NCBI GenBank assembly: GCA_903632075.3
Contig: CAHIKZ030001779.1
Location: 2,226,501 to 2,290,500, forward strand
Source of the DNA: Acanthosepion pharaonis
Taxonomy: Eukaryota > Mollusca > Cephalopoda > Sepiida > Sepiidae
DNA length: 64,000 nucleotides
Direction of reading: 5' to 3'
Position numbers and translations under genes: made by a program. Below the pieces are notes generated by a model that was given only the letters and a program-made list of their open reading frames with translations, did no database searches and was not told the DNA's origin. Below are positions 1 through 10,689 of the stretch, in pieces. Position 1 is the first letter of the stretch. Each line of letters begins with the position of its first letter.

Positions 1-99
1 TATTAACTTTATTTTGGGTTTATTAATTTATTACAAGTACTGTGTTCTTTCCTTAATAATTATCATCTTCAAAATATTGTTGTTTTTTGTCTATCAGAT

Positions 100-720
100 T
101 TCTTACGTCGACATTTTTAAATTATTTCTTAATACTTTCTTTTGAATATTGAATTAATTTCAAATAGAACCAATGCCTTATTGATCTGCCTTGTAACAAA
201 TTGCAAAGGGAATTGTAAAAACGGCCCTAAAGTACGTGGAATTATCTTTCCCTATTTTATCAAATCGAAAAAAATGATTGATTATTTGTCCTTTTTTTTT
301 ACCAAAAAAAAAACAATATTTTTAACGAAAATTTCAGACATGCTAAGAACGATTAAAAAATGTAAACAAAAATACCCCAAAAATACTTTGACCTTTCCTC
401 TTTAATAATAATATGAACATTAGACGATAAAATTTTGTTTTCGTCAAGTTCGGCTTTTTTTTGATCATGCTATGCACTTTTGTTTACATTTTTGTGGGTG
501 AGTTGTCCCCCTTTCATTCTCACGATGTGTCTTAATCGTGTTTTCAAATTGATTTTGTTTAAAAAACAATGTGTTTTTCCCATTTTCGGCACCGTTAGAA
601 CCACCACAAGGTAATTTTATGTAGTCCTGTGAAGTTTTGTTGAAATCGGCTAAAAAAATGGTGGAAATTCGATCCAATATATAAACGTTACAGACACACA
701 CACACACAATCTATGTTTTA
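100..720. repeat. Unclassified interspersed-repeat-like segment ending in (CA)n
   Basis: This AT-rich stretch has no credible gene. Its texture (short CpG-containing blocks among homopolymers, then a short CA run at about 690-708) resembles the 3' part of an interspersed repeat that ends in a dinucleotide tail. An 80-codon minus-strand frame at 465-707 runs into the CA run and reads as low-complexity at its start, so I do not treat it as a gene. No second copy was found in the window, so the repeat call rests on texture only. Confidence 0.25.
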
Positions 721-736
721 TAATAAGTAGATATAT

Positions 737-740
<4 letters not shown>

Positions 741-772
<32 letters not shown>
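741..772. repeat. (TA)n microsatellite
   Basis: Uninterrupted alternating TA tract of about 16 units, directly visible. Confidence 0.95.
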
Positions 773-773
<1 letters not shown>

Positions 774-814
774 CTATCCATTACAGAATTAGCTGCACAT
801 AGTTTTTACCTTAC

Positions 815-878
815 CAGTTGCACCACTGATGGCAATCTCAAAAAGAGATGGAAAGTACTGTTCCAGTGCATTTCTTGC
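815..878 (-). CDS. Candidate internal exon, unidentified protein (partial)
   Basis: On the minus strand, AG at 880-879 precedes a 64-base open segment followed by the donor GTAAGG. It encodes 21 residues plus one base, beginning ARNALEQYFPSLFEIAISGA. The translation is balanced and protein-like (charged start, hydrophobic core, Gly-Ala-Thr-Gly end), unlike the low-complexity shadows around it. The end could be the start of a nucleotide-binding P-loop if the next exon supplied Gly-Lys-Ser/Thr, but that is speculation. The upstream pyrimidine tract is weak. It enters at phase 0 and leaves at phase 1. The next exon would lie beyond the left window edge. It may be a chance open segment. Confidence 0.35.
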
Positions 879-1000
879 CTTATTTAATTGTAATATAAGG
901 AAAAATATTTGTGAATATGAAAGAATTATAATAAAAATAAGCAGACATAATGTTTGTAATTTATTCAATCAGATATGACTAAAAGTAAATTTCCTGCTTA

Positions 1001-1030
1001 AACACACACACACACATACATACATATATA
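1001..1030. repeat. (CA)n/(TACA)n/(TA)n compound microsatellite
   Basis: Short compound dinucleotide run immediately beyond the 3' end of the adjoining minus-strand CR1-like LINE. Similar runs abut two other LINE copies of this family. Confidence 0.9.
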
Positions 1031-1037
1031 CTTTTTT

Positions 1038-2520
1038 AAGGTAATTGACCCCAAGCAAGGTGGGAGTGCCACTAGCATGCAAGGGTTTACAGATGATTGA
1101 TAACAAGAGTAAAGATGTGTGTTTGAGGAAAGGTTACATAGGACAGGGAACAAGGTCACGGAGTCAGATGTTGATTGACATTTTACTTGAATATTTGAAG
1201 ATTATAGTTATTGGGGAAGCAAGTAAAGAGAAGGGAGTTCCGCAAATAGGAAGTACCAGAGAAGAAGCTGTTTGAGAAGAAGAGACAGTTACATTTAACC
1301 ATTTTGACAGTGAAAGGGTGGGACCGAGATGCCAGCCTGGTAGCATGTTTAAACTTATGTAGTCTGGGAACCAGCAAAAGTAACTTGTTGGAGCAGTTGC
1401 CATGAAAATATTTGTAGAAGAGACAGAGGGAGGCCACAGCATGTCTGTGGGATAGCAATTGTAGACTAGATGCCATATCAGGACATATCATCATATTCAT
1501 CTCTGGATTTTGTCAAGGATCTCGAGATGTACAGCGGGAGCACCAGACCATATATGACAGCAATATTCCATGCAAGGATGAATGGTTGATTTATAGACTT
1601 GAAGGATGGACTCAGATGAGAAAAACTTTCTGGTACAACACAGAGAACCAACTTTCCTTGTGGTAGATGAAGCTATTGATTCAATGTATCTATTCCACCT
1701 CATGTCAATGGACAGTGTGAGACCAAACAAGTGTAACGAGGCACTCTCAAGGAGTTGTAAATCAGTTATTCTGATGGGAGGCAGGAAGGGATCTCTGTAG
1801 TGGGTAAAAGAGAGCATTTTCGTTTTAGAGGCATTAAAGTTTATAAGCCATTTTCTACCCCAGTCAACCACAGATTGGGGTTCCTTTTTGAGACTAACAT
1901 CCAGGTTAGTTTTGTCAACTATACTAGATTTATTATTAAGGCAGGAGTAAATAGTGGTGTCATCTGTGTAACTTGGGAACTGATGACTTTGGGAAGGTCA
2001 TTAATGAAGATCAGGAACAGTCTAGGGCCCAAGATAGAGCCTTTGGGGATACCAGTTTTTGTGATAAAGGAGCTGGAGGAGAACCCATTTAGGACAATCT
2101 TTATTTCACGGTTCAACAGGAATGATTGAATTCAGTCAAATAATCATCCTGTAATACCGTATCTCTGAAGTTTACAAAGAAGGCCAGCATGTCAAACCCT
2201 ATCAAATGCTTTAGAGAGGTCTAGAGCCATGGCTTGAGCTTCTCTATTATTGTTGAGTGCTTGATATACAAATTCAATTATGGCTGTGAGCACGGTAGAT
2301 CGTGCAAACTAGAAACCATATTGTTTGTCAGAGAGCAGATTATGTGAAATAAGGTGCTTAACTACTTTAGTGTTGATTAAAGCCTCGAAGACTGGTAGGA
2401 GACTGATAGGACCAAAGAGTTGTAGGAGACTGATAGGACAGTAGTTAGATGGGTCAGAAGGGTCACCAGAGTTTTTAAAGACAATAGTAAAGGTTAAAAA
2501 TCCATTGGTAGATAATCCAA
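1038..2520 (-). mobile_element. CR1/Jockey-type LINE, reverse transcriptase relic, 5'-truncated
   Basis: Reading right to left, frames contain a degenerate 'FxFARSTV...LDLSKAFDRV' block (about 2330-2200), then GIPKGSILGPRLFLIFINDL (about 2050-1990), a YxDD-type box that survives only in a shifted frame as YTDD, and a long C-terminal stretch with MEYCCHIWSG (about 1560). The 3' UTR contains the family signature around 1050-1075 (CAAG.. GGGAGTGCCACTAG). This order is that of EN-RT non-LTR retrotransposons of the CR1/Jockey group. The reading frame is broken by several frameshifts and stops and the endonuclease is absent, so this is a dead 5'-truncated copy. Confidence 0.85.
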
Positions 2521-2629
2521 GTGGATCCTAGTAATATAAAATATTAAAACTGATCCATGAAAAAGAGCTTGGTGTATATATTAATACAGAGCAATATAAT
2601 TAATAAACAAATAAATCCAAAATTACTTT

Positions 2630-2631
<2 letters not shown>

Positions 2632-2672
<41 letters not shown>
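2632..2672. repeat. (TA)n microsatellite
   Basis: Alternating TA tract of about 20 units. Confidence 0.95.
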
Positions 2673-2676
<4 letters not shown>

Positions 2677-3535
2677 ACGCTTTGCCACTCGTGACCATCT
2701 CAAAAACCTTGACACTCTCATATGAGTAAAATATAGAAAAAATTCAGGTACAAATGAGAAATATATAAGCTGCATTTGGAAAAGTATACATATAGCCAGT
2801 GTATTAACAAAAGAGAAAGGAAATGAAAAATGAAATGAACCAATATCGTAAAAGCAAGCCTATTTTATAATTTTATTTTCATAAATTTTATAATTTTATT
2901 TCTGTAATTGAGTTGTTTTTTTTTTTTTTTTTTTTTAAAGAAAACATATTTAAAACCATTTGTATAAGTAGTCTTTAACCATAACTGATGGAGGGGAAAA
3001 ATTATTACCAAAATAAAAGTTTTGGGAAAAAATAAATAACCTTAAATTCATTGACCTTCTTTTCTGCCATGTTAAAGCTATAGGCACAACATAGACTGTT
3101 AGAATGAACAATACTAAGTGAGAAATCAGAAAGTATTGCTTTTATAACTTTCCCAAAACTCTCTGAAAATGACAACAAGTATCAGGGTGACCAAAAAGTT
3201 AATTCTGTTTTTCTTATTAGATAGCATAAAGATTTTCACTAGTTTTTTTTTTTTAAATCAAATTCATTTAAAAAATATCGCTTTAAATTGTTTTGCGATG
3301 TAAGAAAATAAGCAACGTTTTTGGCTTATTATGTCTTATTTTAGTTTAAAAACTTGAAAATTTTACTAAAATGCAAAGAAAAATTGTGAAATTTATGCAG
3401 ATTATGGTCATAATATGTGAGTAGCAAAGAAGTTTTAAGGAAAATAAGAACAACAAGGAAACTGATAATAACAAAGAGAGAAATGATTTTAATTTCTGAA
3501 ACACATAAGGAAAGATGATCTAGAAAATTTAGCAC
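2673..3535. other. AT-rich DNA without recognised gene
   Basis: Contains a poly-T run at about 2918-2936 and scattered A/T homopolymers. No coding frame, repeat partner or RNA gene was recognised. Confidence 0.6.
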
Positions 3536-3539
3536 TCAA

Positions 3540-3715
3540 AGGACAAAGTGAAGCTAAAAGAAGAAAAGTGAAACAGTGAGTAACTTACAAAATGAGGGTG
3601 ACAAAACAAACACAAAGAGAGATGGCAAATAAGGCAAAAGAAATGAAAGACACGACGTTGTGGAGATCTATGATCGCCCATGTACTGAAAAGTTAAAAGA
3701 AGACTGTGAATGATT
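3540..3715 (+). mobile_element. RTE-type LINE C-terminal tail fragment
   Basis: The plus strand at about 3640-3690 encodes MKDTTLWRSMIAHVLKS followed by a stop, which resembles the C-terminus of RTE-type LINE proteins (a conserved Trp-Arg-x-Met-Ile block just before the stop). A similar sequence (KDMKLWRTMITYIQ) occurs on the minus strand near 44.2 kb, supporting a dispersed repeat. No upstream RT domain is preserved here. Confidence 0.45.
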
Positions 3716-3849
3716 AAATTAACATGTCAAATGTAGTTTGAATATTTTTACGCTCCATGGCTGCGTTGACCAGTTGAGGTTGATGAAAACTTTACTTGAA
3801 AATGATCAATCTTAAAATAAATAATTCATTTCCCTTTAATATAATATTA

Positions 3850-4015
3850 GCTAATTTTAGTCTGAATTTCTGGAATGAGGATTTATAATTATTTATACTA
3901 TTTATATTTGGACTATTGTCCTCATCTTTGTTGATTTTATTTGTGATAAATACAACAAAGATGAAGACATTTGTCCAAATATAAAGTGTAAATAGTAATA
4001 TTAGTTGTTTGTTTA
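3850..4015. repeat. Foldback (inverted-repeat) unit 1
   Basis: A left arm at about 3860-3935 (containing TGGACTATTGTCCTCATC) is followed after a short AT-rich loop by its imperfect reverse complement at about 3950-4005 (GATGAAGACATTTGTCCA). The same arm sequence recurs alone near 44.68 kb and as a second inverted pair near 46.12-46.30 kb, so it is a small dispersed family. It lies immediately beyond the 3' end of RTE-like LINE copy 1. It could be a MITE or a Penelope-type terminal repeat; the window alone does not decide. Confidence 0.6.
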
Positions 4016-4849
4016 TATAAACACATTCAGCATTTATTGACCAATCAGTTAGTGCTACTTTCAACTGAAATTTATAAAATTTTTCCTTTCAAACAATTTT
4101 TCAGGTTTCTCATTTTCAGTAACCATTATTACTCTTTCCAGCATTGATAGGTCCTTCTGTCCTAATTTTTTGTTTGAAAAGTGTGGAATGTCAATATGTT
4201 GATTATATCATTGTTTTCTCTTCAAGTTACATTTGATATTGATTTTAGCTGTTGCCACTGTTATCTGGTACAGTTTTTGTTTGTAATTCTGTAGCACCAG
4301 TCCATAATGTCCAAAGAAGGACAGTCCTTCACTAAAAACTATGGGCTTCATTCAATTTCTCAGAATGTATACAGCTGAAAATTTAGATATTTCTAAATGA
4401 TTTTTGTACCATGCATGACATTCATATGAAAGTCTAAATCTGACAAGTTTATTTAGGAATGTGACTAGAGTTTTTAAATTAATGTTTTGGTTTTGTAGCA
4501 ATTTGTAGTGTTGGGCAAAACTACACCTAGTGCAGACTATTCAATTTCCTTATCTAAAAATACTAAATTTTTTATAACTGATCCATATAACAAGGTATTT
4601 GAAGTGTTTAGTATTTACTAATTCCACATCTTAAATACATGTGATGAGATATGGAGAGTGGTAATGCTGTTTTTTATTAGTAGATTTATTTGGGATGTGG
4701 TATGGAATGCTTAAATGATTAGCGCATATCTCTTCACATCTGTACTTATATATACACAGAGCTTATTCTAGGAAAAAATTAAATTGATTAGAGCTCCCAT
4801 TTTACTCTTTGTCATACTGCTGGTGAGGCTTGAAATGTTTTTTCTTGTT

Positions 4850-5140
4850 TTTTTTTTTCATCATTTCATCCCAAGCAAAGTAATAAAACCACTAAGAAGC
4901 AAGTGATTACTGAGTATGAGAGAATATAAGAAAAAGAAAACAATATTAAGGAGAGAGAACAAAAATGAACAGGAATTAAGACCAAAAAAAAATAATGATT
5001 GAAATTGCATTTAAAAACTTTTTGAACATTAGAGTTGACTGGAAAGGAAGTAGTCAGAAGAGAGGTATGTAAGAAACTATTAGTATAGAACTTAGGATTA
5101 AATCAAACTATTTCAACTTCAAAATGATAAGACCTTACCA
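4850..5140 (-). mobile_element. CR1-like LINE 3'-end fragment nested in LINE copy 1
   Basis: The segment begins with a poly-T stretch (the A-tail side on minus) and CCAAGCAAAGTAATAAAACC, matching the 3' UTR signature of the CR1-like copies at 1.05, 11.25 and 62.37 kb. Further in, GAAACTATTAGTATAGAACT matches 11454-11473 (GAAACTATTAGAATAGAACT). LINE copy 2 lacks this block at the equivalent place (about 13435-13460), which marks it as an insertion. Exact borders and a target duplication could not be resolved by eye. Confidence 0.7.
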
Positions 5141-6587
5141 CCAATCTAGTATTGGACATAAATTCACAAATTTTTGTATTGAGTACTTGTCAGACATATA
5201 TGACTTTGTGGAATGATATAGTTCTTCTTATTGATCTTGACATTCAGTGAAGTTAGAACCTGGAAGATGGTTTCTAATGAATGAGAAGATTAAGTCTCTA
5301 TTGTTATGATCATATGTTGGTCTGCAGCCAACATAGCAGGTATAACATTTTCTGGTAGAGAGGTATGCAAACTCCTGGAGTTGTTTAATGACCCACATGC
5401 CACCATTATACCCCTTACAAGAATGAAAACCAAAACTGTATTGTGAAGAGTTGGCATTCATAAAACAATGATATCCTATTTAATACAATGTCCATTAATG
5501 CTTTCCACAATAATGGATTCAATTGAGATACACCTGTATGTGTGAGGGTATTGAGGGCTACTTTTCTGTTTCCATATTGCATTAATGCATGATAAATCAT
5601 ACTTCTCTGGGATACATTTCTGATTCCATACTTCCTTCATAAAATTGAGAAGATTGTTATAGAATTCAAGGAAAAGGGAAGACATTTTCAAAAAGTTCTG
5701 CCCCAATGTCATATTTCTTTTAATAGCTTTTTTAATTTCCCTACAAGTAAGTGCATTATTGTTGGTTTTGACACAAACTCTGTAAAAGTGTCTTTTGGGA
5801 TCAGGACATTCCTTTTGTGGAGGTTTTGTTATAGTAATTTTTCTCTTTTCTCCACCCGTCAACAAATTTTCTCTACTTCTTGACTTCATTAATTTCATTT
5901 CCAATTTTTTGTAGATATTGGTTTCTCAGAGTGTTAATTGTTTTATTTTTTATTAGCACTCTAAAACAATGGATATAAAATGTTCTGGTACTTTAAGATT
6001 CAAACAGAGTACCCAATTTAGACCAGAAGACTGTATCTAGTAGTGATGAATAAAGAAAAGACAATGTGCCTGATTGTGCATTTCATTGCTTCAGAAGATC
6101 ATAGAACAAATATGAAAAAGTAAAAAAAGACAAATATTTTGATGTTGCCTAAGAGTTGAGGAAATTGTGGAAGATGAAAGTAACAGTTTTATTAAGCATT
6201 TTCATAGCACTGGGGATGGCCATGGAGTGCCTATTAGGTTGGAGGAACGGGAAATCAGGAAAAGATTTGGGAGTCATCCAGATGATAGCATTACTAAAAA
6301 CAGCTAGAACATTCAGAAGAGTGGTGGAGAATTGAAAAGCTTTGCTCTCACTTAATCTCCACTGTAATCCACCAATTACTATTGGTATAGACAGTCAGTG
6401 AGTGAATAATAATCATAATAATAATAACAGAAAAATGAAAATAATTGGTGAAATAACAAATAGGTAATAGTCATTCCTATCATGACAGGTGCACTGCTGG
6501 TAAGCACCTAAGATTCCCAAGCAGAGTGACTGAAGTAACTTTATATTCAAGAGAATAATTGCAATATCCAAACTTAAAACATCTGAA

Positions 6588-7356
6588 ATGAGGCATCACT
6601 CACCTGGCTGGTGATTCGTGGGGCCTTCTGGGTGGTCAAAAGACTTTGCTCAGCGGGCTTGGAAAAATCTCCAAAATGTCGACGCTGTGGTGGGGAGGTT
6701 GAGACCTTGGGTCACGCCTTCTTTCATTGCAGGTTGGTAGTGCCATTGTGCAAGTTTGTTGAAGGCCTCATGGTCCGCATGCTGCAAGGAAAGTTCTTTG
6801 TCCTCCCTCGTTAGGTGGTCAATGATGTCAGTTCACTGGTGGATGCGGGGCGCCTTTCGTTTCACGTGAGTGTTTTTTTCGTTTTTGTTGTTGTGTTTGA
6901 ATGAGCGCATGTCTGTGTGAGTGCTTGGGATGAATAAATGTTATATACTATTATAGTCCCGTATTGATTTTGGCCAGTTAACTGATATTTCTGCCACATT
7001 TAGTGATTGTGTGGGGTTTTATTACTAATATTATTTTCTTTAGTTTCTTGTAAATAGTTTTGTATTCATATTGTAAATACTCATTGGGGCTAGTTTTTAG
7101 AATTGTTGTTTTATTCCCCTCCCCCCACAGACAATGAATTGTAAATATGGAGACTAGTTAGTATTTTCATAGAGACAATGAGGTATTATGGTGGATGTAG
7201 TATGAATGTGTTGTTTTGGTGTAAGGAATATTGTTTGTATGATTGGATCAGTGTTTGCAGCTAGCTAAGTTATAGTTAAGACAGAAGAAGACCGTCCTTT
7301 CCCCAATCTCCCCTACGGCCTTGTGCCACATTTCTGTATTGTACAGAATAAATATC
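6588..7356 (+). mobile_element. 5'-truncated non-LTR retrotransposon with 16-bp target-site duplication
   Basis: This 769-bp insertion is flanked by perfect direct copies of ACTTAAAACATCTGAA at 6572-6587 and 7357-7372. The paralogous LINE copy 2 has one copy of that sequence at 19081-19096, giving the empty site. The insert opens in frame with the end of an ORF2 protein (6611-6814), whose zinc-knuckle-like C-x2-C-x8-H-x4-C (Cys23, Cys26, His35, Cys40 of the open frame) is typical of LINE C-termini in the L1/Tx1-type and related clades. About 540 bp of 3' UTR follow, ending in CAGAATAAATATC without a poly-A tail. Confidence 0.88.
6611..6814 (+). pseudogene. LINE ORF2 C-terminal fragment with CCHC-like motif
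   Basis: Sixty-seven codons remain of a much longer reverse-transcriptase polyprotein, of which only the region after RT is left. The cysteine/histidine motif C-x2-C-x8-H-x4-C is intact and is thought in such elements to help bind template RNA. The fragment has no start of its own; the first Met is internal, and coding sense continues upstream to the insertion border (about 6606). It stops at a TAG about 550 bp before the 3' end of the element. The GC content is clearly higher than in the surrounding AT-rich LINE, in keeping with a younger arrival from a different family. Confidence 0.8.
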
Positions 7357-7769
7357 ACTTAAAACATCTGAACTGGCAAGAATTACATGAAGAGTGCTGG
7401 AGATTCAAGAAAACTTGCTGTCATTCAATTCCCAGTGGAAATTATAAGATACTGGGATAAAATAGCAACTCTAAAAGAATAATTACAACCATTACAATGG
7501 TAATCTTTGACTTTTATTCACTTTATTTAAAATACTTTGAACAATAATAATAAAATAAGTGATAGGTCTAATGTCTTTATTTCCTCATCTGTTACACAAT
7601 TTTTCTGCTTTCCCTCTCTTCACTTTAAATAGAACAATAAAAATAAATTGCAGATTTAACATCATTTTCTCTTTAGTAGATAGGAGAATATCTAACCTTT
7701 ACTTCCTTTAATTAATTGAAAATAATGACTATACTGTGAATGAAAGCTAAATTAGATTATGAGCAGTTG

Positions 7770-8250
7770 ATTTTTATAGAACATTCAGAGTTTATTTAAT
7801 ACAATGTTCATTCGTACTTTCATGATAATGGTTTCATTTGAGATACATGTTATGTGTTAGTGTCTTGAGGATTACCTTTTTATTTCCATAGTGCATTAAT
7901 ATGCAATATATCCAACTTTTTGAAGATGTGTTTCTGACTCTATTCTTTCTTCATAAAATTTAGAAATTTATTATTAAATTCAGGCAAGCGTATGTTATTT
8001 TCAAAAGTTCAGCCTCACTGTTAGATGGTACTTTATTATTTTTTAGCCTTTTTTATAACTTTCCTAACTTCCTCATCCATAGATTTATTACTGTTATATT
8101 TGGAGATAAACTTTGTAATGATTGTATGTATAGTGGTGTATGTTATATTTCTATATGCATATTCAGTTTAGTGTGGTCAGGGTTAAAATGTGATTCAATG
8201 TGTTTTTGTAACCATGGCAATTCTTCTGTTTTGGTTTTAAATGGATAATG
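7770..8250 (-). mobile_element. RTE-like LINE, copy 3 (fragment)
   Basis: Aligns by eye with 5450-5790 of copy 1 (for example TTTAATACAATGTTCATT at about 7794 versus TTTAATACAATGTCCATT) and then with 18590-18640 of copy 2 (GTGTGGTCAGGGTTAAAATG versus GTGGGATCAGGTTTAAAATA). It keeps the N-terminal RT border, including the stretch missing from copy 1 at about 5785, and is tandem in orientation behind copy 1. No open frame survives. Confidence 0.75.
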
Positions 8251-9678
8251 GGTGATGGAAAGTGAATACTTTACAACAATATTCAATACAAGACATCATG
8301 AGGCAGAAAACTGAAGCACCACTAGCTAAGCTAGTCTTCATCCAAAGGTTATGATATATATATAGTAGGATTGGTAAAGAATCCTCTGCAGAAGTAAACA
8401 ATGGATTCAAATATGTACCATTCCCAATTAGACAAAATGAAGATAGCAATTAATGAAAGTGTTAAGAGAAATGGAGTATTATTCAATCCGAATAACACTC
8501 AGTCACATGCACCCACCCTATTCACAAGATAATGTATATTTGGATGACTGTTTATAGTAATCGTTACAGAATTCTCTTAAATATTTTCAGTTTCCTGGAA
8601 GATTAAAATGACATCTACAGAAGTTTTTTTACTAAGAAAGATAGAATGGACTGGGATGACAAACATTTGAATTATAAAGTTGGCTGAAATATGGCTGAAG
8701 ACAGTGGAACAAAATGATAGATGTATTATTCAATAAGAGTAATGTCAAAAATAAAAAAAACACAATTGTCTTTAATTTTATTTAATAAATGGAACAAAAC
8801 TTTTACCCAACCCATCAGAACGATAAAATTTAAAAAAATGAATTCTGATTATAGATTTCATTTTCTGATCTTTTAAGACTTACATTCTTTTGTGCCTTTA
8901 TGTAATGGAAATAAAAAAAATAATCCCCCTTTTTTTCTATCATTATTTCTTCTAACATTTAATAAAATGATTGAATCCATTTTCAAATATAGATAGAACC
9001 TAATAAAAACCTGTCAAAACACAAATCTTAAATTCAGTTTTTAGTACTTAATATCAAAATAGTTCAATTTTATTCATTGCATTCCATTTTATGAAATCCT
9101 CACGATAAAAAAAAAAAAAAAAAAAAAAAATTTGAATGTTTATTGTGTTTTATCTTGAATAAAGATGATGAAAAAAGCAAATAGAAAAAAAACAGTAATT
9201 TTCATTAAAATATTGAAAATGTAACAAATCTCCAAAAATGGAACCAATCCTTATATTTTTCAATTGTTGATCTAAGAGTTTGAATATGTAGGAGCAATTT
9301 GTTTTTTGATCCACAACTACAATGAAATTTTCATCCTATTATTAGATTTTATTTGATTTCAAATCCATTTGAAAATCAAGTTCATGTGCAAAATAAAGAC
9401 ATTTTTTTTCAGTAAATTTAGTTTTTATACATTGCATAACATTTATAAAAGAATAGGATATATTCTTCAAATACCAAGTTAACATCTACTTCAACACTTT
9501 GAAAGCATTCTTTAAAATCAAATAGGCTGTTATGACCATGGCAATATTTTCTAGTTGCTAGCAATGAACAATAACAATGAGAATGAATGACAAGAAAACC
9601 AAAAACAGCAGCAGTAAAAGCAAAACAAAAATAATAATAATGATAATAATATACCACATGTAGATAAATTGGAAAATG
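8251..9678. other. AT-rich DNA without recognised gene
   Basis: Holds a short minus-strand open frame (8237-8449) that may be the 5' continuation of LINE copy 3, a poly-A run at about 9106-9130, and a short AAT-rich stretch near 9629-9650. I see no exon-like or RNA structure. Confidence 0.55.
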
Positions 9679-10068
9679 TTTGACGTCATTATATTCCTAG
9701 GAGACTTGGCTTTATCTAAAGACCTGATGCCAATCATAAAAACTGACTCTTATATCAAAATGAATAGCTTCAATTTCCAGGAGACCTCTATGCAATAATA
9801 AATCCCCAATCACCGATCAGTTAATGGATCTATAGCCATTGATTTCAGTGCTAAGAATATACTTTGTAAGTTAGGTCAACACTTATGTCACCAGTTCCTA
9901 TTTTGGAAAAGGTTACAGACTATATCACAGCACCACCAATTGCCAATAAATGCAGGCATCCAGTTTCAATTTAAAGCCATTCAGATAGAGTGTAATTTGC
10001 AAAATTCTGGCAGCACCAAACCAGCCATTTCAGCATCATTTCCTAATTACAATTTTTGTCCAAGAAGA
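9679..10068 (+). pseudogene. Unidentified decayed coding segment (130 codons, two adjacent stops)
   Basis: One plus-strand frame from 9679 to the stop at 10069-10071 stays open for 130 codons apart from two adjacent TAA codons near 9799-9804. In DNA this AT-rich a random frame of that length should hit many more stops. The translation is protein-like, with blocks such as FDVIIFLGDLALSKDLMPII, NGSIAIDFSAKNILCKLGQH and PINAGIQFQFKAIQIECNLQ. I do not recognise the family; a decayed transposon protein or a processed pseudogene are both possible. There is no start codon with clear context and no paralogue in the window. Confidence 0.4.
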
Positions 10069-10139
10069 TAAATTTGGTCCCAAGTTTCAAAGGATGAAAA
10101 TAAATATAATATGAAAAGAAGTGTTACATGAGATTTTAC

Positions 10140-10227
10140 CTTTGTGAGTTGAAACTTTTGAAACTTTCTCATTGATTATAACCTCAGATCCATTTTCTTT
10201 TCTATGTACTTTTGATAATTGCATACA
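10140..10227 (-). CDS. Candidate internal exon, unidentified protein (partial)
   Basis: The minus strand shows a good acceptor (TATTTTTCTTACAG) and a donor AAAG/GTAAAA around an 88-base segment. It encodes 29 residues plus one base, starting CMQLSKVHRKENGSEVIINE. The other two frames contain stops, so the reading is unambiguous. Residues are charged and hydrophilic. It enters at phase 0, as the candidate exon at 28485-28620 would leave, and exits at phase 1, which does not fit direct joining to 815-878 (phase 0), so at least one further exon would be required. The family is unknown. The border quality is better than for 815-878, but chance is not excluded. Confidence 0.38.
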
Positions 10228-10689
10228 CTGTAAGAAAAATATTTCAATAAACATTTCTTTCATTTGTTTCCAATCATTTACAGAATTGTAACAAAATTCA
10301 GTTTTTACAAGAGAACTCATTCTTTTAACAATAAAGCTCATTTGAATAAAAATCTCATTGAAAAATTCTTGTACTTTTGAGGTCTTTGAGAATATGTGAA
10401 ACAGAAGAAAGAAAACTGAACCACTCAGTTGAACCAATTCACAGGACTTACAGAAGAGAAATTATATTCAGTTTCTTGAAAATTAAATATTTTAAGAAAT
10501 TCTGCAATTTATTTGTTCTGGGATTCTTTTTACCAAAGAAACCATATGGTAATAAAAAATACAAATTTTCTTCACTAGAATGTCAAAATCCTGAAGTTAA
10601 GGCAAGAAAAACAAATCTAAAGTATAAAATGTTCATCAATCACAATTTTGATATTAAATAATTACTTTCAGTAACAATATTTTGGTTAA

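Larger units (their letters stand above)
4018..7740 (-). mobile_element. RTE-like LINE, copy 1, with two nested insertions
   Basis: Minus-strand frames between about 5904 and 5228 carry reverse transcriptase remnants: a thumb/finger region (about 5900-5476) with a degenerate YRCISIESI block, then GFHSCKGYNGG and KCYTCYVGCRPTYDH, a decayed form of the GFR(x)G...F(V)D(x)xxAYD motif. The region from about 4020 to 4800 is the C-terminal and 3' part, which matches 12722-13400 closely. The part from 5790 to 6588 and 7357 to 7740 matches 18600-19440. Nested inside are a CR1-like 3' fragment (about 4850-5140) and a second LINE (6588-7356). Stops and frameshifts throughout: a dead copy. The clade assignment is by motif style only. 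Confidence 0.8.

Noticed and set aside
1800..2129. 109-codon plus-strand frame
   Set aside because: Antisense shadow of LINE RT text (GSILGPRLFLIFINDL) on minus.
3587..3682. Minus-strand segment with strong acceptor and donor encoding a hydrophobic helix (TWAIIDLHNVVSFISFALF)
   Set aside because: It is antisense to the plus-strand LINE tail ending LWRSMIAHVL, which has a related copy near 44.2 kb. The hydrophobic text follows from purine-rich plus-strand sequence.
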